A DNA stretch of 21,347 nt, taken from positions 1-21,347 of the IMG/VR virus record IMGVR_UViG_3300006805_000193. One strand, written 5' to 3'. Under the pieces are notes generated by a model. That model was not told the DNA's origin. It ran no database searches and saw only the letters and a list, made by a program, of their open reading frames with translations. The stretch's first letter is position 1; every line of letters starts with the position of its first letter. The translations under genes were made by a program, and so were the position numbers. Below, one piece after another: positions 17,027 to 21,347 of the stretch. The DNA is from a virus.

Positions 17027-17467
17027 CTAACTAAACTGCCTAGCTAGGGTCTGTAGTACCTTAGCACTATAAGTCCTAGCTGCTGGGCAGATAATCTTTC
17101 CTTTCTTTACGCACTTAGGACCACCATTGTACGCTCCAAGCGCTAGCTCTAGATTATCGCCGTATCTATCGAGCTCGTAGCGGAGTATTCTAGTCCCACA
17201 CTTTATATTTATCTCTGGGTCATAGAGGTCTTCTTCGCTACTAGCCTCTGGACAGAGTACTGTACCAGCATGGGCACCAAGTACCTGCATAAGACCATAT
17301 GCGCCTGCTGAGGATTTTGCTCGTGGATTCCCTGAGCTCTCGATTAGTATTACTGACTTAATAACTGGCTGGGATATTCCGTGAGTGTTAGCTTCTGCGT
17401 CGTAAAAAAATACACCTGTGCTAACAATCACCAAGACAACTACAATAGCTTTTGGTAGTATAGACAT
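17027..17467 (-). CDS. Membrane-anchored lytic transglycosylase (SLT fold)
   Basis: 146 residues when started at the ATG at 17467. The frame is open further upstream to 17524, but that part lies over a strong inverted repeat and reads as low-complexity Thr/Val. An N-terminal hydrophobic segment (residues 5-21) acts as a signal or anchor. The SLT motifs are clear: catalytic E43 in VILIESSGNP, GAYGLMQV (55-62) and ALGAYNGGP (109-117). Cysteine pairs (C72/C90, C119/C127) fit a periplasmic location. It should cleave peptidoglycan non-hydrolytically. It is the last gene of a leftward unit with a small membrane peptide and a lipoprotein, and converges on the holin-like gene. The ribosome site is weak (CAGGC). 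Confidence 0.85.
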   Translation of the reverse strand: MSILPKAIVVVLVIVSTGVFFYDAEANTHGISQPVIKSVILIESSGNPRAKSSAGAYGLMQVLGAHAGTVLCPEASSEEDLYDPEINIKCGTRILRYELDRYGDNLELALGAYNGGPKCVKKGKIICPAARTYSAKVLQTLARQFS

Positions 17468-17485
17468 AGTTTTGCCTGTTGTTTT

Positions 17486-17529
17486 AGTGGGTACCGTAGT
17501 GCTTGTTCTCGCAACGGTACCCACTTTTT
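17486..17529 (+). terminator. Strong rho-independent terminator, rightward
   Basis: Perfect 12-base inverted repeat: AGTGGGTACCGT at 17486-17497 and ACGGTACCCACT at 17514-17525, with a 16-base loop containing a further TGC/GCA pairing. It is followed on the + strand by TTTTT (17525-17529) and ATTATT. On the minus strand the hairpin is followed by AAAA, so termination is expected for rightward transcripts only. It lies in the leader of the leftward transglycosylase gene. Confidence 0.8.
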
Positions 17530-17530
17530 A

Positions 17531-17635
17531 TTATTGTAACACTGATAGTCCTCGTATCTGAGACAAGAGCCAAAGCACACCTAGAAAGCTTGTGCCGTAA
17601 AGAAAGAACTTAATAAACTCTGATGTTTCTTTCAT
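17531..17635 (-). CDS. 34-residue membrane peptide
   Basis: Small reading frame starting at ATG 17635, one base after the stop of the lipoprotein gene, with a purine-rich GGGGGGAAG just upstream as ribosome site. The product (MKETSEFIKFFLYGTSFLGV then LWLLSQIRGLSVLQ) has one membrane helix (about residues 8-24) with acidic residues before it and an Arg after it. The tight spacing and good ribosome site argue that it is real. It could be a small holin, antiholin or anchor working with the lipoprotein and transglycosylase. No family is recognised. Confidence 0.6.
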   Translation of the reverse strand: MKETSEFIKFFLYGTSFLGVLWLLSQIRGLSVLQ

Positions 17636-17636
17636 G

Positions 17637-17912
17637 TTACTTCCCCCCTGCAAACAAGCTAGACAGAAACCCTGGGGAATTCTCCCGGGCAGTTCTCTGT
17701 AGCTCCTGCTGCTCTCTAAGTTGCCAGTGAGATGATTTCTGGCCGGCTGGAGCTCTAGTGTTCTCGATGATACCGTTCATCCCATCAAACATTGCCTGGA
17801 GTCCTTCCGGTGAACCAGTAAGCGTTGCACCGTCACTTGCTACATGCATAGCGCCTGCGCAACCAGTAGTAGCAACCAGAGCCACAGCAGTAATCCCTAT
17901 AACCTTTTTCAT
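17637..17912 (-). CDS. Small lipoprotein
   Basis: 91 residues. A lipoprotein signal peptide is visible: MKKVIGITAVALVATTG|C with C18 as the lipid-modified residue (-3 is Thr, an acceptable but not ideal lipobox). The mature part is about 74 residues, with Met/Asn-Gly segments, a Gln/Glu-rich helical stretch (HWQLREQQELQRTAREN) and a hydrophobic end (GFLSSLFAGG). The ribosome site AAAGGAAA precedes ATG. The next genes are the membrane peptide and transglycosylase. One possibility is an outer-membrane spanin partner for the coiled-coil protein at 14836-15228; another is a surface or exclusion lipoprotein. Confidence 0.7.
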   Translation of the reverse strand: MKKVIGITAVALVATTGCAGAMHVASDGATLTGSPEGLQAMFDGMNGIIENTRAPAGQKSSHWQLREQQELQRTARENSPGFLSSLFAGGK

Positions 17913-17925
17913 ACGTTTCCTTTTT

Positions 17926-17950
17926 AAAAAAGCGGCCTTCCGAGCGCCGC
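17926..17950 (-). terminator. Terminator-like hairpin in lipoprotein leader
   Basis: Reading leftward, GCGGC...GCCGC (17950-17932) can pair as a 7-base stem with a bulged G and a four-base CGGA loop. It is followed at once by TTTTTT (17931-17926). It lies between the predicted promoter and the lipoprotein ribosome site, so it could act as an attenuator. It could also stop read-through from the long leftward gene chain that ends at 18017. Confidence 0.65.
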
Positions 17951-17951
17951 A

Positions 17952-17982
17952 ACTATAATACCTATCGTTCAGATGTGTGAAC
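17952..17982 (-). promoter_or_regulatory. Predicted leftward promoter with overlapping operator-like repeat
   Basis: On the minus strand TTCACA (17981-17976) is a -35 candidate. The -10 could be TATTAT (17960-17955, 15-base spacing) or TATAGT (17957-17952, 18-base spacing). A perfect inverted repeat GTTCA-6-TGAAC (17967-17982) covers the -35 and could bind a regulator. This would drive the lipoprotein, membrane peptide and transglycosylase unit. Confidence 0.45.
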
Positions 17983-18016
17983 TTCTTGAGTAGATTCGTA
18001 CTTATTTTGAATAAAT

Positions 18017-18157
18017 TTAATTTTTAACTATGTATCCCATTGCGATGAGTCGTTTGATCACCCGACTTCTTAGGGTGGAGGAGGCTCCTGGCTCTTTAGT
18101 GGCAAAGCTCCTGATGAGCTCTAGCCAGGATTTTTCAATTGCCACTACCTCGCTCAT
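18017..18157 (-). CDS. 46-residue hypothetical protein
   Basis: Small frame starting at ATG 18157, overlapping the stop of its upstream neighbour by ATGA, with GAGAAGAG just before it as ribosome site. The product is basic and helical (LELIRSFATKEPGASSTLRS, then RVIKRLIAMGYIVKN). The second half could form a small helix-turn-helix or winged-helix-like unit, but it is too short to judge. It is the last gene of the long leftward chain. About 100 bases of non-coding sequence with the promoter and hairpin follow. Confidence 0.55.
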   Translation of the reverse strand: MSEVVAIEKSWLELIRSFATKEPGASSTLRSRVIKRLIAMGYIVKN

Positions 18158-18507
18158 TTCTCTTCTCCGAAAATAATCTGTTTTAGGTCAGGATACCAAT
18201 TAGGCCACACCTCCCAGGCTGCCTTCCAAATCCTCTCCCTCTCCTCCCTGAGCGCCTCCTCCACCTGCTTGTCGTATTGGTCATTCCGCACAAGGTCGAG
18301 ATGCTTGTACTTTGTTACTGCCTCATACTCATCCGTGAAGGTGATTCGGACTGGCCTAGCTTTCCAGCGGTTGTCTGGAATTGCGGGGGCGTAAAGTCGC
18401 GCAAGAGATTCCATGCAACCTTCTTTTGTTGGTGCTAAGGATTCTAGATCTGCGATAGGCAGATCGCTCTCGTGCCACGCCACCCACCCCTCAATCGGCT
18501 TTGTCAT
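18154..18507 (-). CDS. Hypothetical accessory protein
   Basis: 117 residues, unrecognised. It opens with MTKPIEGWVAWHESDLPIAD, reminiscent of short phage early proteins with an 'EGWV' beginning. It has a conserved-looking middle (RWKARPVRITFTDEYEAVT) and a charged C-terminal helix (KQVEEALREERERIWKAAWE) rich in Trp and Glu. It begins directly after the previous stop (TAGATG) and overlaps the next gene by ATGA. A cytoplasmic protein with no signal or membrane segment. Confidence 0.65.
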   Translation of the reverse strand: MTKPIEGWVAWHESDLPIADLESLAPTKEGCMESLARLYAPAIPDNRWKARPVRITFTDEYEAVTKYKHLDLVRNDQYDKQVEEALREERERIWKAAWEVWPNWYPDLKQIIFGEEK

Positions 18508-18747
18508 CTACTGCTCCGCATGTATTTTGATATTCGCAAACTTCCTAGCGATCCTCTCGCAATAGTCTGCATATACTGGGCTTTGTTTTTTTTCGTTAAA
18601 CCACAGTTTACCCTCCCTAAGAGCAACCGACACGCATCCAAGAATATCGACTAGCATCTTCATATCCTCGCTTGTTATGTGTACCTCCTCGCCGTCTGAG
18701 GTACGCAAGAATTCAAATAGACCATCCGGCTTCTGCTTGTTAGTCAT
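18508..18747 (-). CDS. Hypothetical accessory protein
   Basis: 79 residues, unrecognised. A mixed alpha/beta protein with an acidic middle (LRTSDGEEVHITSEDMKMLV) and a basic C-terminal helix. It starts by an ATGA overlap. Its first residues, MTNKQK, and 14 bases around its start are shared with the neighbouring gene that starts at 18950 (MTNKRK), suggesting a copied start region. It lies in the middle of the coupled leftward chain. Confidence 0.6.
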   Translation of the reverse strand: MTNKQKPDGLFEFLRTSDGEEVHITSEDMKMLVDILGCVSVALREGKLWFNEKKQSPVYADYCERIARKFANIKIHAEQ

Positions 18748-18950
18748 GGTTTGCTACTCCTCATATCTCTCTGATATGCTAGGGCCGCTTCTTGGTAGCC
18801 AATCTCTACACCATGCTCAAAAGCATCTTTGATGTAGTGCTTAATTAGCTTCACATCTCCCTTCGACCAACAATCCATCAAGCACTCCTCCATCCCTGAC
18901 TCGTCTAGATACTGCTTTCTAAGCTGCTGTAATTTGCGCTTGTTAGTCAT
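18744..18950 (-). CDS. Hypothetical accessory protein
   Basis: 68 residues, unrecognised, largely helical and charged (LRKQYLDESGMEECLMDCWS, then KHYIKDAFEHGVEIGYQEAA). Two cysteines lie close together. It overlaps its upstream 40-codon neighbour and its downstream neighbour by ATGA, so expression is presumably linked. Confidence 0.6.
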   Translation of the reverse strand: MTNKRKLQQLRKQYLDESGMEECLMDCWSKGDVKLIKHYIKDAFEHGVEIGYQEAALAYQRDMRSSKP

Positions 18951-19069
18951 GCCAACAACTCCCAGAAATTATCCGTTACAATCTTAGAAAACTCAGGCTC
19001 AAGGGGTACAGAGTTTTGAAGCAGGTATTGATACACCTCGTCTAACAGTTTCTGTTCTTCTTCACTCAT
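18947..19069 (-). CDS. 40-residue hypothetical protein
   Basis: Small frame from ATG 19069 to a TGA at 18947, fitting exactly between two genes with ATGA overlaps at both ends. The ribosome site GAAGGGAG lies immediately upstream. The product is acidic and helical (MSEEEQKLLDEVYQYLLQNS, then VPLEPEFSKIVTDNFWELLA). The exact fit argues that it is translated. Function unknown. Confidence 0.65.
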   Translation of the reverse strand: MSEEEQKLLDEVYQYLLQNSVPLEPEFSKIVTDNFWELLA

Positions 19070-19266
19070 CTCCCTTCCCTCCTAGCCCTCGGTATATACC
19101 CGTACCTATTCTCATCCTGCTTAAAATTGTGTGGCACAAGCCTCCTTAAAGGATCGTGACCAAAGGGGTATAATAGGTTTTGTCGAACAAGTCTTTCCAA
19201 GCTAACGAATACCCGCTTCCTCGTTGCCCACTTCCAGAATTTCCTGCGCTTACGATTTGGAGTCAC
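19066..19266 (-). CDS. Small basic hypothetical protein
   Basis: 66 residues starting at GTG 19266, overlapping the previous stop (GTGA) with GGAGGCGAAGGGAG upstream. It is strongly basic (MTPNRKRRKFWKWATRKRVF, RARREGR at the end), with Trp/Phe in the first third. A nucleic-acid-binding role is possible from composition only. Confidence 0.55.
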   Translation of the reverse strand: MTPNRKRRKFWKWATRKRVFVSLERLVRQNLLYPFGHDPLRRLVPHNFKQDENRYGYIPRARREGR

Positions 19267-19523
19267 CTCCCTTCGCCTCCTTGCTTAATCACTCCAATCG
19301 GGCCCCACTTCACTGCTTGCCCAACTCGAAACCCGTCTTCCCAACATGCGGCATATTTCATTGCAGTACCCTCTCCGAATATTAGCTTCAGCGGTCCAAG
19401 GTGATACGTCCAACTAAAGTGACATGCCCCAACCTCAACACCATGCCACTTAAACCACTCTTTCCACGCTCCCCATCTTGTCGCCCAAGCGAACCTTACG
19501 GGCCAGTTGTGATAAACGTCCAT
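19263..19523 (-). CDS. Trp-rich hypothetical protein
   Basis: 86 residues with ATG 19523 as start. A GTG three codons earlier overlaps the ribosome site and is less likely, since GGAGG lies 8 bases before the ATG. The product is rich in aromatic residues (MDVYHNWPVRFAWATRWGAW and onward), with the phrases FSWTYHLGPLKLIFGEGTAM and WEDGFRVGQAVKWGP. No family recognised. Start and previous stop overlap as TGATG. Confidence 0.6.
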   Translation of the reverse strand: MDVYHNWPVRFAWATRWGAWKEWFKWHGVEVGACHFSWTYHLGPLKLIFGEGTAMKYAACWEDGFRVGQAVKWGPIGVIKQGGEGR

Positions 19524-19538
19524 CAAAAACACCTCCCC
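19518..19538 (-). repeat. Repeated ribosome-site/start module, copy 1
   Basis: A 21-base segment covering the Shine-Dalgarno, a T-rich spacer and the start codon (core GGGGAGGTGTTTTTGATG on the minus strand) occurs here and identically at 19885-19905. A shorter relative lies at 19742-19758. Confidence 0.85.
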
Positions 19539-19744
19539 ATCTCTTTCTTTGGCTTAACTCCACATCGCCGACAGTAAAACTCTTTAGATACTTCTAGGCA
19601 GTCGAGTAGTCGCTTTTCTGTTCTCCATATTTCATATCTGGACAAAGTTCCTTGCATTAAATAGCAAAGAGCATCCAGGGCATCGTCTTTATGGTGCCAA
19701 TCCCAGGAGTGGTAACCAAGCCAACACTTTAGTTTTCCAAGCAT
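19523..19744 (-). CDS. Small zinc-ribbon-type protein
   Basis: 73 residues. An N-terminal KLKCWLGYHSWDWH and a C-terminal FYCRRCGVK supply Cys and His ligands for a zinc-ribbon-like fold. Similar 'LkCwlGxHxW ... C.rCG' small proteins are common in phages, usually without a known role. The ribosome site is strong (AAGGAGGTG, overlapping the stop of the upstream 43-codon gene). The function is unknown; nucleic-acid binding is possible. Confidence 0.65.
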   Translation of the reverse strand: MLGKLKCWLGYHSWDWHHKDDALDALCYLMQGTLSRYEIWRTEKRLLDCLEVSKEFYCRRCGVKPKKEMGRCF

Positions 19745-19758
19745 CTAAAAACACCTCC
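19742..19758 (-). repeat. Repeated ribosome-site/start module, shorter relative
   Basis: GGAGGTGTTTTTAGATG on the minus strand differs from the two 21-base copies (19518-19538 and 19885-19905) by an inserted A in the spacer. It serves the zinc-ribbon gene. Confidence 0.75.
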
Positions 19759-19890
19759 TTATTGAACCAATGCCCAAACCAATCCCGCTGTTAGCAGGGT
19801 GCACCAACCAACTAGAAACCTAACTGCATTTAGCACCGACCCGAAGGTTTTCAGAATCTCGTCAAAGACTTCTTCTGTCTCTTTGTCCAT
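19759..19890 (-). CDS. 43-residue membrane protein
   Basis: Small frame starting at ATG 19890 with the strong ribosome site GGGGGAGG. The product has an acidic N-terminus (MDKETEEVFDEILKTFGSVL) and one membrane helix (RFLVGWCTLLTAGLVWALV, about residues 24-42). The stop overlaps the ribosome site of the next gene (TAAGGAGG). A short inner-membrane protein of unknown role; such early phage membrane peptides sometimes affect exclusion or lysis. Confidence 0.6.
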   Translation of the reverse strand: MDKETEEVFDEILKTFGSVLNAVRFLVGWCTLLTAGLVWALVQ

Positions 19891-19905
19891 CAAAAACACC
19901 TCCCC
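19885..19905 (-). repeat. Repeated ribosome-site/start module, copy 2
   Basis: Identical over 21 bases to 19518-19538. It includes the start and second codon of the 43-residue membrane protein, so both genes begin Met-Asp. Confidence 0.85.
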
Positions 19906-19923
19906 CGAATTTCCTGAATACTG

Positions 19924-19955
19924 GCACCATATTCCCGACGCCGAGAAAATGGTGC
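19924..19955. repeat. Inverted repeat in intergenic gap
   Basis: GCACCAT (19924-19930) and ATGGTGC (19949-19955) form a perfect 7-base inverted repeat with an 18-base spacer, between the Acb2-like gene and the 43-residue gene. No T-run follows on either strand, so it is not a typical terminator. It might be an RNA hairpin or protein-binding site. Confidence 0.45.
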
Positions 19956-19961
19956 GCTAAC

Positions 19962-20180
19962 CTATTCCTGCACACTACCTGCGTCGTTATGAACTACTGC
20001 CTTAATCGCCCACATAGCAGACTGTTCAAGATTCGTGAGGGCAACCGACCTCTCCCTAGACTCGCCAGCAACCTCCAATACTGTGTTGTGTAAGGCGCTA
20101 TATGCCTCTCGCAACTTTGTAATCATCTCAAGTCCTCCAGCACTAGGCTTGTGATATGCGTATGTCTTCTCCATTTTCAT
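19962..20180 (-). CDS. Small helical protein resembling Acb2/Tad1-type anti-CBASS proteins
   Basis: 72 residues from ATG 20180, or 70 from a second ATG at 20174 that is better spaced from GGAG. The sequence has the phage pattern I associate with the Acb2/Tad1 hairpin family: HKPSAGGLEMITKLREAYSA (residues 10-29), then SRERSVALTNLEQSAMWA (41-58), ending in a helix. Known Acb2 proteins bind the cyclic oligonucleotide signals of CBASS and related systems and so block abortive defence. The match is from memory, and close relatives may bind other ligands or have other roles. It lies between a metzincin gene and small unknown genes, as expected for an accessory region. Confidence 0.55.
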   Translation of the reverse strand: MKMEKTYAYHKPSAGGLEMITKLREAYSALHNTVLEVAGESRERSVALTNLEQSAMWAIKAVVHNDAGSVQE

Positions 20181-20195
20181 TCTCCTATAAATAAA

Positions 20196-20747
20196 CTAAA
20201 AACATTTATTCCTAATTTCCTGTACGCTAACTTCGTCAAAATCAAGCAGCTTGTCTTTCACTAGCCCAAGCACTCCTGAGTTCATCACTGTTGGCGAGTC
20301 GATGTGATCAGCACCTAAGCCATGTCCAACCTCGTGGATTAGTGCGCTGGCGCTATGTAGCCACCTATCCTCGCCTTTGCTGTTGAACCGCTCCACCACG
20401 CTGTAGCTAACTGAGGAGGCGCATTTCATAGAGCTAACCCCCGTCATCCACTTGCGCCCGTCTTGAATTACTGGAGGAACCAGAAAGTGCACTAGCCCCC
20501 GCCGACTGAACCTTTTACGCGCCAATCCTGCCAAGCAGTACCACCTATTAGCTCGTGCGCTTGAACCTATATCGCTAGCCCACTGTGAGCACTTAGTCGT
20601 GTTTAGGTGCCTAATCCTGAACCGTAGCGGGACGCCCAACTGCTCGCTGTACTTTGCTTTGAGAAGCTCCAACATCTGCGGTACGTCGGCTCTGTCGAAG
20701 TCGGGGTTTTGAGTTAGGAAGACCAAAGTGATTAGGAGGGATTTCAT
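20196..20747 (-). CDS. Metzincin-type zinc metalloprotease
   Basis: 183 residues from ATG 20747 (ATGA overlap; a GTG three codons earlier is possible). The zinc motif HEVGHGLGADH (residues 138-148) matches HExxHxxGxxH with E139 as catalytic base. A Met-turn (TVMNSG, M154) follows seven residues after the third His, the arrangement seen in matrixin-like metzincins. A short hydrophobic N-terminus (MKSLLITLVFLTQ) may be a signal peptide, but its core is short and the cut site unclear. Five cysteines are spread through the protein. It could be exported or act inside the cell. Proteases of this clan are unusual among phage early genes, and the substrate is unknown. Confidence 0.75.
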   Translation of the reverse strand: MKSLLITLVFLTQNPDFDRADVPQMLELLKAKYSEQLGVPLRFRIRHLNTTKCSQWASDIGSSARANRWYCLAGLARKRFSRRGLVHFLVPPVIQDGRKWMTGVSSMKCASSVSYSVVERFNSKGEDRWLHSASALIHEVGHGLGADHIDSPTVMNSGVLGLVKDKLLDFDEVSVQEIRNKCF

Positions 20748-21124
20748 TTGTACCACTCGTAGGGATTAACTAAAGACCAGTCGTCTAAACTTCTTTCGAA
20801 TCTCGATAACCCCGACTCGTGCTTTTTTGATAGCTCCGGCAATAGTCCATGTTTTTTGAAGCAGTAATAAAGCTCGTCGTCTGCGTTCATCCAGTAATAG
20901 TAATCTGCGTTGCTATAGTCAGCCTGTCGCACCCACCCACCATTAAGCAAATGCTCCATGATTTCCCGCATCGTCGGAGGGGTGTGGAGTTTTTCGTAGG
21001 CAACAAAATGTTTCGCGCTCGGTGCCTCGGCAGGGACGTTCACGGTCAACTTTTCCCAACCGTCGTACTTTCGCCACCTCCACCCATCGCACTCTATCGT
21101 CTCGGGCCATTTGTCGAGTTTCAT
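20744..21124 (-). CDS. Hypothetical accessory protein
   Basis: 126 residues, unrecognised. It is rich in Trp and Tyr (WPETIECDGWRWRKYDGWEK at the start, YSNADYYYWMNADDELYYCF in the middle, VNPYEWYK at the end). A helical part (TMREIMEHLLNGGWVRQ) lies between beta-like segments. No signal or membrane helix. It overlaps both neighbours by ATGA. Confidence 0.6.
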   Translation of the reverse strand: MKLDKWPETIECDGWRWRKYDGWEKLTVNVPAEAPSAKHFVAYEKLHTPPTMREIMEHLLNGGWVRQADYSNADYYYWMNADDELYYCFKKHGLLPELSKKHESGLSRFERSLDDWSLVNPYEWYK

Positions 21125-21345
21125 TCTTTTGGTTCCTTTGCTTTTGCTACTCGTGAATATTCAAAGTCACTAACATAACTCAGTTCGGAGTACCCACTGA
21201 CTGAGTATCCGATCAGTTGAGCAAATTGACACTCCTCCCACGGCTCAAAATCCATATATGCGAGGCTATTCATATCGATCCGAAACTCTTTTGGTAGGCT
21301 ACTGCAATGATCTAATAGTTTTCTTACGATTCTGTTTTGTTTAAA
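21121..21345 (-). CDS. Hypothetical phage protein (5' partial)
   Basis: The frame is open from the right edge of the window to TGA at 21121, giving the last 74 residues of a protein that starts outside. The visible part includes EFRIDMNSLAYMDFEPWEEC and then QFAQLIGYSVSGYSELSYVS. The 'QLIGYSvSGy.ELSYVSD' ending resembles short phage proteins I have seen, without known function. It overlaps the next gene by ATGA, so it belongs to the same leftward chain. Confidence 0.6.
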   Translation of the reverse strand, partial: FKQNRIVRKLLDHCSSLPKEFRIDMNSLAYMDFEPWEECQFAQLIGYSVSGYSELSYVSDFEYSRVAKAKEPKE

Positions 21346-21347
21346 CC

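Noticed and set aside
17030-17045. CTAGCTAG palindrome near the convergent junction as a terminator
   Set aside because: It is short, AT-rich, lies within the transglycosylase coding region and has no following T-run.
17468-17524. Upstream extension of the transglycosylase start to 17524
   Set aside because: The added residues are Thr/Val/Lys low complexity encoded by the terminator hairpin; the ATG at 17467 directly precedes the membrane anchor.
19165-19174. GGGGTATAAT as a rightward promoter
   Set aside because: It lies inside a leftward gene with no rightward gene downstream and no clear -35.
20849-21178. Rightward frame of 109 codons across the leftward hypothetical gene
   Set aside because: It runs against a coupled leftward gene chain and has no promoter or ribosome site.
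1-21347. tRNA genes, CRISPR array, integrase/attachment site or insertion sequence
   Set aside because: I saw no cloverleaf-like segment, regularly spaced repeats, recombinase motifs or terminal inverted repeats with transposase on either strand.

Overview
The window looks like part of a tailed double-stranded DNA phage genome with a short-tailed, P22-like virion. The evidence is a P22 gp4-like tail adaptor, a gp10-like tail hub, a beta-helical tailspike and a run of large glycine-rich ejection-type proteins. Lysis-type genes with a transmembrane/coiled-coil spanin-like protein, plus a lipoprotein, point to a Gram-negative host. Base composition is moderate and even, and I saw no tRNA, rRNA, CRISPR array, integrase, transposase or insertion sequence. 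The virus could be an uncultivated environmental phage. The exact host cannot be read from the sequence.

Rightward (+) block, about 1-17009: tightly packed late genes, mostly overlapping by ATGA or TAATG. The order is gp4-like adaptor (5' end outside the window), tailspike, gp10-like hub, and three small beta-rich structural proteins. Next come four consecutive genes whose products all start with a convincing Sec signal peptide (5062-8236). Five internal/ejection-type virion proteins follow (8249-14836). The lysis-type cluster is a membrane-anchored coiled-coil protein, a T4-like lysozyme, an unrecognised 347-residue protein that looks like a barrel enzyme, and a small hydrophobic holin-like protein.

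Leftward (-) block, 17027 to the end. It converges on the late block with only 17 bp between stop codons. The first unit, in transcription order, is a lipoprotein, a 34-residue membrane peptide and a membrane-anchored lytic transglycosylase. It has its own promoter, a candidate operator and a terminator-like hairpin in its leader. Upstream is a chain of small accessory genes, mostly coupled by ATGA overlaps. Several are very short (34, 40, 43 and 46 codons). This chain includes a zinc-ribbon protein, a small protein resembling the Acb2/Tad1-type anti-CBASS family, and a metzincin-type zinc protease.

Most notable points: a cluster of signal-peptide-bearing structural-type genes inside a virion module; a second envelope-attack cassette antisense to the late operon, with the only strong rightward terminator lying beyond it; and two recognisable accessory functions (metzincin and Acb2-like) among unknown small genes. 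No gap exceeds 300 bases; the longest non-coding stretch is about 100 bases at 17913-18016.
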